Positions 26,558 through 35,419 of a DNA stretch of 50,239 nucleotides are shown here, piece by piece (position 1 is the stretch's first letter; each line of letters starts with the position of its first letter). The stretch is from the NCBI GenBank assembly GCA_018065695.1, contig JAGHST010000002.1, positions 1 to 50,239 on the forward strand, given 5' to 3'. Below the pieces are notes generated by a model. That model had not been told where the DNA came from, did not search any database, and saw nothing but the letters and a program-made list of their open reading frames with translations. This DNA comes from Candidatus Cacconaster caballi. GTDB lineage: Bacteria > Bacteroidota > Bacteroidia > Bacteroidales > UBA932. The translations under genes and the position numbers were made by a program.

Positions 26558-27499
26558 GTAGTCCTTCGCTTTGCTGTCCGCAATGACGTCGAGTGCGGCA
26601 CGGGCCTTCGCAATCTCAATCTCAAGCCTTTCGCGCGCATAATCCAGCCCTTTGTACTGTTGCACTAGCGTTACGGCGTCCTGCGTGAGCTGGAAATCAT
26701 CCTTGACATCACCTCCCACCCTGCGGATGCGGGAGAAAAGTTCTTCGACTTCCCGACAGGGTGCATTTTTCATAAACCCGAAGAGCGGAAGCGTGACCTT
26801 CTTTTCCAGAATATCCTGACCTGTCGGCTTGCCGATATTCAGCTCCGGAGAGTAGTCGAAAATGTCGTCCATAATCTGGAAAGCGAGCCCCAGATGGTAG
26901 GAATACCGGCGACAGGCCTCGACGGTGTCGTCATCTGCCTGCACCGAAAATGCTGCACTTGTTGCGGCTGTCTCGAAAAGGGCTGCTGTTTTGCGGTAGA
27001 TAATGCCGGCGTAGTCGTCTTCCGTGGCCAGAAGGTCCATTGCTTTCTCCAGCTGTATCATTTCGCCTTCAGCCAGCATTTCGAGGCTGTGGGCGAAACT
27101 CAGGATGACGCGCTTGTCGCAGTATTCCACGATAGTCTCGATGGCCCTTGACAGCCAGAAGTCGCCGACAAGTACGGAAGTGGTGGGGGAATAGAGCGCC
27201 ATCACTGTTGGAGCACCTCTTCGGATGGGACTGTTGTCGGCCACATCGTCGTGGAGCAGGGTGGCGGTGTGCAGCATTTCCACCGCTGCTGCACAGCGGA
27301 TGACATTTTCATTGCAAGAGCCCGTGAGTGCCCTTGCAATGAGAAGTGTCAGCATAGGGCGGAGTTGTTTTCCTGAGTGCTCGGTCAGATACGAATTTAC
27401 CTTGTCGAGCTGTGGCAGACTGGAATGAGTCTCTTCCAAGAATTTGGTCTGAAATCGAGCCCAGTCGCCAGCGAGAAAACTCTTTATCTCCGTGTACAT
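26516..27499 (-). CDS. polyprenyl diphosphate synthase
   Basis: A 327-residue trans-prenyltransferase. Both Asp-rich motifs are present: DDVAD in LLHDDVADNSPIRRG and DDIFD in QIMDDIFDY. The region GKQLRPML precedes the first one. Such enzymes make the side chain of menaquinone (octaprenyl or longer). The small residues before the first motif favour a long chain length, but this cannot be settled by eye. It is the third gene of a tight trx-OMP-prenyltransferase set, 6 bases after the beta-barrel gene. Confidence 0.9.
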   Translation of the reverse strand: MYTEIKSFLAGDWARFQTKFLEETHSSLPQLDKVNSYLTEHSGKQLRPMLTLLIARALTGSCNENVIRCAAAVEMLHTATLLHDDVADNSPIRRGAPTVMALYSPTTSVLVGDFWLSRAIETIVEYCDKRVILSFAHSLEMLAEGEMIQLEKAMDLLATEDDYAGIIYRKTAALFETAATSAAFSVQADDDTVEACRRYSYHLGLAFQIMDDIFDYSPELNIGKPTGQDILEKKVTLPLFGFMKNAPCREVEELFSRIRRVGGDVKDDFQLTQDAVTLVQQYKGLDYARERLEIEIAKARAALDVIADSKAKDYLLELAAHMSIRTR

Positions 27500-27505
27500 A
27501 TCATA

Positions 27506-28102
27506 CTAGAAGCAGAATGCTACCGAAAGTTCGAACGCTCCGTTGGTTTTCTTTCCTATGACTTTCTTCCAGAAATCGCCAACATTGGGAAGATGCCCGA
27601 AGTTCCAATTGTATCTGGCGGTAATCTGAAGTATCCAGAGTTCGATACCGGCACCGGCGCCGAATCCGTATTCAAGACGGTCGCTGAAATTAGTGTCGGT
27701 CGGCACTCCGGTCCCATCCAAACAGCATCCGACGTAGGGGGAGACCAGAAGGAAGGGCCGGGCAACGATAAGGTCGATACCCCACTGGATATTTACAGGG
27801 AGTTCGAGATAGTGATATTTGTAATTGACCTTGTTAGCAATGCCATCGGTTGACATACCTCTCAGGTTGTACTGCAATTCGGGCTGGAAAGAGAGACCGG
27901 CTATTGAACCTGTCTGGTATCCGATGCCTGCGTGCCAGCCGGTGAAGGACTTGATATCCATCCCCACGGTTTTAAGATCTTCGACGAGACCCTTCGACAT
28001 AAGGTTTCCGTATGTGAGGCCGCCTTTGATGATGAAGCCTTCTGCGAAAGCGGAAGTGGTCAGAGCCATCGCCGCTACGAGGGTAATCAGGATTTTTTTC
28101 AT
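27506..28102 (-). CDS. outer-membrane beta-barrel protein
   Basis: A 198-residue exported protein with a signal peptide (MKKILITLVAAMALTTSAFA) followed by alternating-hydrophobic strands typical of small eight-stranded barrels (for example LGYQTGSIAGLSFQPELQY-like segments) and a C-terminal FCF that fits the Bam recognition end. It belongs with the generic PorT/OmpW-like barrel families; no specific function can be given. ATG 28102 starts 2 bases after the thioredoxin stop. Confidence 0.82.
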   Translation of the reverse strand: MKKILITLVAAMALTTSAFAEGFIIKGGLTYGNLMSKGLVEDLKTVGMDIKSFTGWHAGIGYQTGSIAGLSFQPELQYNLRGMSTDGIANKVNYKYHYLELPVNIQWGIDLIVARPFLLVSPYVGCCLDGTGVPTDTNFSDRLEYGFGAGAGIELWILQITARYNWNFGHLPNVGDFWKKVIGKKTNGAFELSVAFCF

Positions 28103-28104
28103 AT

Positions 28105-28422
28105 TCAGATAAGAGAATTTATTTTGTCTTCTATTTCGTTCTGAGATACAAGGCCCACCAGACGGCCTACCATCTCTCCACCCTTGAAGAAAAGGAGGGT
28201 AGGGATGTTGCGTACACCGTACTGGACAGGAACGTCGGCGCTCTCGTCCACATTGCATTTGACGATGTTGATCTTGCCTGCAAACTTCTCCGAAAGTTCG
28301 TCGATCAGAGGTGAAAGCGTACGGCAGGGACCGCACCAGGGTGCCCAGAAATCCACTACTGAAGGTTTGTCCCCATTAATTACAACTTCTTCGAAGTTTG
28401 AATCGTTTACCATTTGTGCCAC
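28105..28422 (-). CDS. trxA: thioredoxin
   Basis: A 105-residue cytoplasmic thioredoxin with the catalytic WCGPC (C30 and C33) and the cis-proline loop RNIPTLLFF. It reduces disulfides in target proteins with electrons from thioredoxin reductase. Length and fold are normal and no signal peptide is seen. Second ATG (residue 4) is possible. The barrel gene starts 2 bases downstream. Confidence 0.95.
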   Translation of the reverse strand: MAQMVNDSNFEEVVINGDKPSVVDFWAPWCGPCRTLSPLIDELSEKFAGKINIVKCNVDESADVPVQYGVRNIPTLLFFKGGEMVGRLVGLVSQNEIEDKINSLI

Positions 28423-28473
28423 AGTGAGAGTATTTGTTTATTGATAAGCGAAGGTACGGATTTTTTCCGGAAT

Positions 28474-28767
28474 TTACACCATCTGTTCGATATTCCATAC
28501 GAAGGCGCGGACGCCCACGCTCTTGTTGCGGCTGTCAAGTTTTCGGACTGTCTTGAGCAGTTCACCGACTTTTTCGTCAGGAACGACCGTGATTACAGCT
28601 GAGTTCATCTCAGGCCAGGTGTGGGTGCCGCGATGCGGTTCGCCGTCAGACGAACCGCGTCCCTGCACCTGCTCGAAGAAGGTGAATCCCCTGATTCCCA
28701 GTTCGTCGAGCATATATTCCACACGTGAGGTAAAAGCCTGGTTGAATACTATAAGTACACTTTTCAT
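28474..28767 (-). CDS. small PII-like protein at the end of the RND operon
   Basis: A 97-residue protein (MKSVLIVFNQAFTSRVEYML; THTWPEMNSAVITVVPDEKV; a Cys-free C-terminal half). Its size and the alternating beta-alpha-beta pattern, with a hydrophobic strand, loop 25-50 and a second strand AVITVV followed by a helix with LLKTVRKLD, fit the PII/CutA-like ferredoxin fold. Small PII-like proteins are known to accompany some RND pumps. It starts 3 bases after the pump stop, so it is co-transcribed. The family assignment is by pattern only. Confidence 0.6.
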   Translation of the reverse strand: MKSVLIVFNQAFTSRVEYMLDELGIRGFTFFEQVQGRGSSDGEPHRGTHTWPEMNSAVITVVPDEKVGELLKTVRKLDSRNKSVGVRAFVWNIEQMV

Positions 28768-28770
28768 CTT

Positions 28771-31700
28771 CTATTCCTCCTCTTTTATCTGCATGAATAT
28801 GAATTCTTTGCGCCTTTTTTCCTCTTTGTCTCTCTCCCCGTTGCGGGCCATTATGCCGTAGGATACCGGCACGATGACGAGGGTGATGAAGGTGGAGACC
28901 AGAAGACCGCCTATTACGACGATGCCCAGAGGTTGCCACATTTCGGAACCCTCACCGTTGCTGAGTGCCATCGGGAGCATACCGAGCAGGGTGGTGAAAG
29001 CGGTCATAAGCACAGGACGCAGACGGCTCGCGCCTGAAAGGGCGATTGCTTCTTTCAGTTCGTAGCCGCGGTCGCGCATAAGGTTGATGTAGTCCACCAG
29101 CACAATGCCGTTCTTGACCACGATACCGACAAGCATCACGAGACCGAGGGCTCCGATCATGTCGAGAGACGTGCCTGTAACCCACAAGGCTATGATTACG
29201 CCGGAGAGCGCAAACGGAACGGAGAGCATTATGATGGCAGGTTTCGTCATGGACTCGAACTGCGATGCCATCACGATATAGACCAGAAGCACTATGAGAA
29301 TCATCAGGAGCCCGATGTCGCCGAACATCTCCTGCTGGTCTTCGTAGTTTCCTCCGATGGTGACGGTTATGCCGGTAGGAGTGGATATCTTGTCAAGTTC
29401 GTTCTGCACGAGGACTGCCATCTCTCCGAGAGAGGTGTTGTACGGCAGCACGGAGACTCTCAGGAAGCGCTGGCGGCTCTTGCGGTCGATGGACTGAGGA
29501 GCCCAATACTCTTCGAGAGTCGCTATTTCGCTGAGTTTGATGCGGGCACCGGTGGCGGTAGGGATGGTGAAATCCTCCACGTCTGTGAGCGAGTTGCGGT
29601 CTTCTTCCTTGAGACGTACCACAATGTCATACTCGTCACCGTCCTCCTTGAGGTAGCCTGCAGTGAAACCTGTGACTCTTGAGCGGATGTATTGTGAGAC
29701 AGTTGCGCTGGAGAGGCCGTGTGTGGCCAGTTTCTCCTTGTCAAGAGTGATTTTCAACTCCGGACGCTCTTTTTCGCGGCTTACCACGACGTCACGCGCA
29801 CCGGGAAGTTTGGAGAGAGCCGCACGCACCTCTTCTGCATAGAGATTGGTGTCGTCGAAGTCGAAGCCGAATATTTCAACATCAACCGTGGAAGCGCCTC
29901 CCATACCCATACCTCCACTGGAAGTACACTGATATTCGATAATTTCCGGATAGTGGGACATCTCTTCGCGTAGCACCTCGGCTATCTGGTCGATGGTGCG
30001 TTTCCTTTCATATTTCTTGGTGCATACAACCGTCATCGTGATCTTGTAGTTGCTGCTTGAAGAGAAGAGCGCGCCGATGTTGCTTTCGTCGTTCGAACCG
30101 GCTGAGGTGGAGATTCTCTTGATCTCCGGCACCAGTTCGGTGAAACGCTGTTCGAGCACGCGCGCAGTCTTGAGAGTCTCTTCGATGCGGGTACCGCGCT
30201 GAAGTTCAACTTTTACGCTGAGGCGGCCGTTGTCGCTGGTCTGCATAAAGTCGGTACCGATTCTGCCGGCCATGAAAGGAAGCAGAGACAGGATGAAGAA
30301 TGATATTGCAATCAGAAGAGTTGCCTTCTTGTGGCCGAGGCACCAGCGGAGCAGTTTTGCATAGGCGACGTCCACTTTGTCGAGAAAGCCTACGATATAT
30401 TTGTCATACCAGCCCCGTTTCTCCTTGACTTCCACCAGATGGCCGCTTTCATCGATTCGGACCTTCTTGGCCTTGAGAAGTTTGGAACAGAGCATAGGAA
30501 TGAGGGAGATTGCCACGACTGTGGAGGTGCAGACCACTATTGTCACAATCCATCCGAGTTCCTTGAACATAATGCCGGCAAGACCCTTGAGCATTGTCAG
30601 AGGTACGAATACCGCCACGATTACGAGAGTTGTGGCGATTACGGATATCCACACCTCATTGGTTGCATAGATGGCCGCCTCGTGAGGGGAAGAGCCCCTG
30701 TCGATATGCTTGGTGATGTTCTCCAGTACCACAATCGCATCATCCACCACCATACCGATGGCCACCGTCAGGGCGGAGAGCGATATGATGTTGAGGGAAC
30801 TGTCCACCAGTAGAAGATAGATGAAGGCCACAATCAGGGCAATCGGAATGGTGAGGCCGATGATTATGGTGGCCCTCCATCTGCCAAGGAAGAAGAAAAC
30901 CACCAGCACCACGAAGAGCAGTGCGTAGAGGATTGACTCCTCGAGGGATTTGATTGCGTTTTCGATCTCTTCCGAAGAGTCGTATATCATAGATATATTC
31001 ACGTCGGATGGGAGAGTCTTCTTGATTCTGTCAAGTTCCTTGCGTACGTCGCGGCAGACCTGTACGGTGTTGGAGCCGGACTTCTTGGCCACCATCATTC
31101 GCACGGCCTCCTTGCCGTCCACCTTCTCGTCGAGGGTGAGGTCCTTGATGGTATCCCGTACTGTGGCGAGGTCACGGACGAACACTTTGCCGCCGGCCCT
31201 TGAGGTCGATACCAGAATGTCGGCAATATCAGTGCTGGATTCGTATTCGCTTCGAACCTGCATCTGATACTGCTGCTTTTCCATCTTGACGGTACCGCTC
31301 GAGAGATTGAGGTTGTTGGTGCTGATGGCGGAAGCCACCTGTTCCAGCGTCAGGCCGTAGGCATCCAGTTTGGACTGGTTGATGTCTATATAGATATAAC
31401 GGTCCGGAGCTCCTGCGATGGAGACGGTGCCGATGCCGTCGATTCTGTTGAGTTGAGGTATCACCTCGTCGTTCATTATCTTCTCAAGTCCCGGATAACT
31501 CTCCTTTGCAGTGACGGCATACTGGATGATAGGCATCATACTGGAGTTGAGCTTGAAGATCATAGGACTCGAGCATCCGTCCGGGAGGTTGCTTCGGGTC
31601 ATATCCACGAACGAGCGGACATCGTTGGCCGCCTCGTCCCGGTTTGTTCCCCATTCAAGTTGCAGATTCACGATGGACATATTGTCCTTCGAAGAAGAGG

Positions 31701-31941
31701 TGAGTTCCTTGAGACCGTCAACGGAGGTCAAGGCATTCTCAACGATTTTCGTAACGTTTGTTTCAACCTCGCTGGCACTTGCTCCCGGGTATGTCGTCAT
31801 AACCGTGATATACGGCATATCCATCTCCGGGAACTGGTCGATAGGCAACCTTGACAGCGAGAAGAGGCCTATGACCATAACGGCCACAAAGATGAGGGCC
31901 GTGGTGATAGGCTTGTTTATCGCGGTTTTATAGATACTCAT
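28771..31941 (-). CDS. RND efflux pump, inner-membrane transporter
   Basis: A 1056-residue HAE1/AcrB-type pump. It has the expected 12 membrane segments in two halves with large periplasmic loops after the first and seventh. The proton-relay pair D-D is seen in AIGMVVDDAIVVLENI. It begins MSIYKTAINKPITTALIF, and the end is a short charged tail (KEEKRRKEFIFMQIKEEE). It drives drug or metabolite export with the membrane fusion protein and TolC-like protein encoded directly upstream; the substrate is not predictable. The fusion protein gene ends one base before it. Confidence 0.96.
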   Translation of the reverse strand: MSIYKTAINKPITTALIFVAVMVIGLFSLSRLPIDQFPEMDMPYITVMTTYPGASASEVETNVTKIVENALTSVDGLKELTSSSKDNMSIVNLQLEWGTNRDEAANDVRSFVDMTRSNLPDGCSSPMIFKLNSSMMPIIQYAVTAKESYPGLEKIMNDEVIPQLNRIDGIGTVSIAGAPDRYIYIDINQSKLDAYGLTLEQVASAISTNNLNLSSGTVKMEKQQYQMQVRSEYESSTDIADILVSTSRAGGKVFVRDLATVRDTIKDLTLDEKVDGKEAVRMMVAKKSGSNTVQVCRDVRKELDRIKKTLPSDVNISMIYDSSEEIENAIKSLEESILYALLFVVLVVFFFLGRWRATIIIGLTIPIALIVAFIYLLLVDSSLNIISLSALTVAIGMVVDDAIVVLENITKHIDRGSSPHEAAIYATNEVWISVIATTLVIVAVFVPLTMLKGLAGIMFKELGWIVTIVVCTSTVVAISLIPMLCSKLLKAKKVRIDESGHLVEVKEKRGWYDKYIVGFLDKVDVAYAKLLRWCLGHKKATLLIAISFFILSLLPFMAGRIGTDFMQTSDNGRLSVKVELQRGTRIEETLKTARVLEQRFTELVPEIKRISTSAGSNDESNIGALFSSSSNYKITMTVVCTKKYERKRTIDQIAEVLREEMSHYPEIIEYQCTSSGGMGMGGASTVDVEIFGFDFDDTNLYAEEVRAALSKLPGARDVVVSREKERPELKITLDKEKLATHGLSSATVSQYIRSRVTGFTAGYLKEDGDEYDIVVRLKEEDRNSLTDVEDFTIPTATGARIKLSEIATLEEYWAPQSIDRKSRQRFLRVSVLPYNTSLGEMAVLVQNELDKISTPTGITVTIGGNYEDQQEMFGDIGLLMILIVLLVYIVMASQFESMTKPAIIMLSVPFALSGVIIALWVTGTSLDMIGALGLVMLVGIVVKNGIVLVDYINLMRDRGYELKEAIALSGASRLRPVLMTAFTTLLGMLPMALSNGEGSEMWQPLGIVVIGGLLVSTFITLVIVPVSYGIMARNGERDKEEKRRKEFIFMQIKEEE

Positions 31942-31942
31942 A

Positions 31943-32959
31943 CTAGTTCTCCTTTGTCACTTTAAGCTTTGCTCCGTCAACAAGTTTTCCCTGTCCTACG
32001 GTTACGAGTCTGTCACCGTTGGCTATTTCGTCGCTTATGATTTCAACGTTTTCGTCGAATCTCTGACCCAGTTTCACGAAGATGCGCTTTGCCACTCCGT
32101 CCTTCTCGACGAATATGTAGCGGTCGTTTGCACCTGTGAGTTTGAGGACGGCTTGATAAGGAACCACCATTGCTTTGGCCATACCCATTGACATAGTGGT
32201 CTTCACGTACATTCCAGGACGCAGTTTCCGGGAGTCGTTAGGAATCCTGACCTTTGCCTGGAAAGTGTGGGAGGTTGCATCGATTGTCGGATATACGATT
32301 TCGATGGTTGCAGGGAATATTTCGTCCGGATAGATATCGGAAGCGATTTCAACCTTCTTGCCCGCCTTCACGTAAGGATAGTAGGATTCAGGAATTGAGA
32401 TGAGAGCCTTGAGAGTCGATATCTGAGTGAGAACGAGAATAGGCTGACCGGAATAGAGTTCTCCGTCTTCGTAGTTCTTTGCGGAAATCACACCCGGGAA
32501 AGGAGCCTTGACGAAAGTGTTCTTTTCAAGGAAATCGAGACTTTCCCTGGTCTGGTCGTAACTGAGTTTTGTTCTGTCGTAGGTCTGTTCCGATATGGCT
32601 CCGCTCTCCTTGAGAGATTCCATACGGGCCATTTCCACACCGAGGTTGGCGTAAGTGAGTTTCGTGTTGGTATACTGGTTGCGGTCCATTCTCACGAGCA
32701 TCGTGCCTGTGTTCACGGAAGTGCCAACTTCCACATAGATATGCTCGATCTTTCCGGTAACGGAAGGAGCTACGTTGATGGTCTGATAGCCCTGAAGGGT
32801 GGTGGAAAACTCCAAATCTCTGGAAATCTCCTGTTCGTAGATTCTTGTTGTCTCCACAAGTTCTTCGCGTACAGTGTTCTGCTCTTCAACCTGCTTCGGC
32901 CCGCAGGATGCGAGCGTGATAGCCGCAATGGCAACTGCTGAATAAATGCGTGTTTTCAT
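31943..32959 (-). CDS. RND membrane fusion lipoprotein
   Basis: A 338-residue AcrA-like adaptor that links the pump to the outer-membrane channel. The lipobox LASC with Cys19 (ITLASCGPK) gives an inner-membrane lipoprotein. The barrel-sandwich segment, with GKIEHIYVEVGTSVNTGTMLVRMD, and the coiled-coil hairpin region (residues 95-150) are in order. Pump starts one base after its stop; the TolC-like gene ends 19 bases before its start. Confidence 0.93.
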   Translation of the reverse strand: MKTRIYSAVAIAAITLASCGPKQVEEQNTVREELVETTRIYEQEISRDLEFSTTLQGYQTINVAPSVTGKIEHIYVEVGTSVNTGTMLVRMDRNQYTNTKLTYANLGVEMARMESLKESGAISEQTYDRTKLSYDQTRESLDFLEKNTFVKAPFPGVISAKNYEDGELYSGQPILVLTQISTLKALISIPESYYPYVKAGKKVEIASDIYPDEIFPATIEIVYPTIDATSHTFQAKVRIPNDSRKLRPGMYVKTTMSMGMAKAMVVPYQAVLKLTGANDRYIFVEKDGVAKRIFVKLGQRFDENVEIISDEIANGDRLVTVGQGKLVDGAKLKVTKEN

Positions 32960-32978
32960 ATTTGTACTTTTCTATATC

Positions 32979-34325
32979 TTAGTTGTTCAAAAGTTTTTCA
33001 AGATCTATCTGAGCGGTCACCACCTGAAGGAGTGACTCGACGTATGCGCTTTGGGCGTTGATCAGACTTGTGCTGGCGTTGGTCAGTTCGAGAGCGGAAG
33101 CAACGCCGAACTCATACTTCTTGCCTATGTTGTCGAAGACGCGCTTGGCGACTTCCACGCTCTGCTTCTGGGTCCTGTATTTTTCAATGGCGGAAGTGAG
33201 ATTGTAAACATACTGGCTGTGTTGGAGCTTGAGGGCAAGTTCCGTGTCGGCCATTGTGTTGAGTTGCTTTTCGTACGCAATCTTCGCCTCCTTGTGCGCT
33301 GCGGAGTTTTTCAGGGACGTGAAGATAGGAATGCTGAGTGTGGCACCGATCATATTTGGAGGTGTCATATTCATTGTCTTTTCATCGCTGAAGTACTGTT
33401 TGTTGCTGTATTGGTGGAAGATGCTGAGAGTAGGGGTGTTGGATAGTGCGGAGATGGCTACCTGCTTTCTGGCGAGTTCCGTGCTCTGCTGCAGAAGCTG
33501 GAAGCTGAAGTTGCGGGTGATGTCGAACTCCTCTCCGACAAGTTTACCCGCAGAATCGAGGTCGATAAGGGTGTCCAGACTGTCGCTGAGAACGATACGG
33601 GTGTTCTCGTTGAGACATAAAGTAAGACGGATTGTGTTGTATATCACTTCGAGGGATCTTTTCAGATACTCCACGTTGTTCTCCATACCTGCCACCTGCA
33701 CCTGCAGTTGGTCAGCATCGGTCTGTTCGGATACTCCGGCCTTGACCGAACTTACTGAAATTTCGTAGAGTTTCTCAAGACTTGCGAGACTTTCCTCCAT
33801 CAGGAGAAGGGTGGTCTGCGACACGAGAGCCGAAATATACAAGGTCTTGACCTGATCCTTCAAATCCTTTTCAGTCTGCCTGAAATTGATGTCGGCCATC
33901 TTCTGGGAGATGCCGGCCACCTGGGTGGCCACTACCATTGCGCCGTTGAAGGCGATGGCGGTCTGCAGGCCCATTGTGGCATAAGGAGGCATAGCGATGC
34001 TCTGTCCGCCGAAACTCATCTTGAAGCCCAGGGTGTTGGAATAGTCCACCGAACCTTTGACCTGAGGCAGCATGGAAGCAATGGCCTGCCACTTGCTTGC
34101 CCTTGCTTTCCTGATGTCGAGGGAGGCGTTTTTAAGTGTGCGGTTGTTTTCCACGGCGTACTGCTGCGCTTCAGAAAGTGTCATCGCCATGTACGGCGCC
34201 GCAGAGAATGATTCCTTCTCGGGCCGGGCAATCCCGACCGGCTTCAGGCCATTTACCTGTCCGCCGGCTTTCAAGGGTAAAACGGCCACAATCGCAGCCG
34301 TGAGAATAAGTATGGATTTTTTCAT
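32979..34325 (-). CDS. TolC-family outer-membrane efflux protein
   Basis: A 448-residue outer-membrane channel with a signal peptide (MKKSILILTAAIVAVLPLKA) and two long helical repeats. Signature features are AQQYAVENNRTLKNASLDI early and the second half beginning near residue 290 with LARKQVAISALSNTPTLSIF. It is the first gene of the efflux operon. ATG 34325 is chosen because the signal peptide begins there; a further in-frame Met at 34415 lacks one. Confidence 0.92.
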   Translation of the reverse strand: MKKSILILTAAIVAVLPLKAGGQVNGLKPVGIARPEKESFSAAPYMAMTLSEAQQYAVENNRTLKNASLDIRKARASKWQAIASMLPQVKGSVDYSNTLGFKMSFGGQSIAMPPYATMGLQTAIAFNGAMVVATQVAGISQKMADINFRQTEKDLKDQVKTLYISALVSQTTLLLMEESLASLEKLYEISVSSVKAGVSEQTDADQLQVQVAGMENNVEYLKRSLEVIYNTIRLTLCLNENTRIVLSDSLDTLIDLDSAGKLVGEEFDITRNFSFQLLQQSTELARKQVAISALSNTPTLSIFHQYSNKQYFSDEKTMNMTPPNMIGATLSIPIFTSLKNSAAHKEAKIAYEKQLNTMADTELALKLQHSQYVYNLTSAIEKYRTQKQSVEVAKRVFDNIGKKYEFGVASALELTNASTSLINAQSAYVESLLQVVTAQIDLEKLLNN

Positions 34326-34371
34326 ATCAGTTTTTATTGTTTCGAAAAATACGTCAGTCCCGCAAAAATTA

Positions 34372-34385
34372 TGCCCGGAGGGGCA
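34372..34385 (-). promoter_or_regulatory. short inverted repeat upstream of the efflux operon
   Basis: TGCCC, GGAG, GGGCA form a perfect 5-base inverted repeat with a 4-base centre, 47 bases before the TolC-like start codon. It could be an operator; no local regulator gene is present. It may also be chance. Confidence 0.3.
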
Positions 34386-34422
34386 CAATGGTTGGTAAAA
34401 TATAGGAAAATACATAAAAAGC

Positions 34423-34465
34423 GGATTTTTTTATTTGTAAAAACTTGTTACAAATAAAAAAATCC
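34423..34465 (-). terminator. large AT-rich inverted repeat, likely terminator of lgt
   Basis: GGATTTTTTTATTTGTAA at 34423-34440 and its exact 18-base complement at 34448-34465 flank a 7-base loop. It starts about 36 bases after the lgt stop on the minus strand and stands in front of the efflux operon. The stem holds its own A and T runs, so it could end transcription in either direction. An alternative is a remnant of a mobile palindromic unit. Confidence 0.6.
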
Positions 34466-34501
34466 TGCGCTATAGTGGTATCTGGAGGTGTTTTTCAGCC
34501 T

Positions 34502-35383
34502 TTATCGCCTGTTGGACGAGGCTGATTTAGGAGGCGGGCAATAGTGGGTCGGGGCGGAGACGGTGCGCAGGAAAGGTTTCTTGCGCAGGTAGCTGCTCAC
34601 GATGAAGTAGAGCCCGGCGAGAATGAAAGGAACGCTGAGCCACTGCCCCATATTGCCTACCATCGAAGCTTCGAAATCGACCTGGTCTTCCTTGATGAAC
34701 TCGATGATCGAGCGGCAGCCGAAGCAGGCTACGAGGAAGAATCCGAAAAACCATCCGCGATGGACTTTCATATTCCTGAAATATGCAGTGACGAGGAAGA
34801 TGCCGATGGCCAGATAGCAGAGAGCTTCATATATCTGTGTCGGATGCTTGGCGACGGTCTCTCCGTTGCGGGCGAAAACAAAACCCCACGGGAGCGAAGT
34901 CTCGCACCCGTATATCTCCGAATTGAAGAGGTTGCCGCAGCGGATGAGGCAACCGACGAAAGCCACCGCTATGACGAGGCGGTCAAGCAGCCACAGCATA
35001 TCGATGTCCCATTTCTTCCCGTAGCGGGCGATATACCACCAGGCGCCCAGCAGAACACCGATGGCTCCTCCGTGAGAGGCCAGACCGCCTTTCCACGGCT
35101 GGAAAATCTCACCGAAGCCTTTGGCCGAACCGAGGTAGTACTGCGGCTCATAGAAGAGGCAGTGGCCCAAACGGGCTCCGACAATTGTTCCGATGAGCAT
35201 CGCATAGAGCAGCGGCTCGATGAGTTTCACGTCAACGCCTTCTCTCTGGTAGAATTTGGTGAATAGCCAGTAACCCAAAGGGAAACCTGCCACGAAGAGC
35301 AGAGAATAGTATCTGAGGGCCAGCGGGCCTATGTGACATATGACCGGATCGACGTTCCAAACAACGGAGAGGAAATTAATCAT
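34502..35383 (-). CDS. lgt: prolipoprotein diacylglyceryl transferase
   Basis: Lgt (293 aa) is an inner-membrane enzyme that adds diacylglycerol to the lipobox Cys. Seven hydrophobic segments can be followed. The signature region GGLASHGGAIGVLLGAWW, then LIRCGNLFNSEIYG (with the essential Arg and Asn), and KHPTQIYEALCYL are intact. The C-terminal 20 residues are rich in Ser and Arg. It is 36 bases downstream of the methyltransferase on the same strand. Confidence 0.95.
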   Translation of the reverse strand: MINFLSVVWNVDPVICHIGPLALRYYSLLFVAGFPLGYWLFTKFYQREGVDVKLIEPLLYAMLIGTIVGARLGHCLFYEPQYYLGSAKGFGEIFQPWKGGLASHGGAIGVLLGAWWYIARYGKKWDIDMLWLLDRLVIAVAFVGCLIRCGNLFNSEIYGCETSLPWGFVFARNGETVAKHPTQIYEALCYLAIGIFLVTAYFRNMKVHRGWFFGFFLVACFGCRSIIEFIKEDQVDFEASMVGNMGQWLSVPFILAGLYFIVSSYLRKKPFLRTVSAPTHYCPPPKSASSNRR

Positions 35384-35419
35384 AGAAAACCAATTATCTT
35401 TTTGAAATAAGGTTAATTA

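Noticed and set aside
28771-34325. Efflux operon as an acquired resistance island
   Set aside because: No mobile genes or flanking repeats are seen, and tripartite RND operons are normal chromosomal genes in Bacteroidales.
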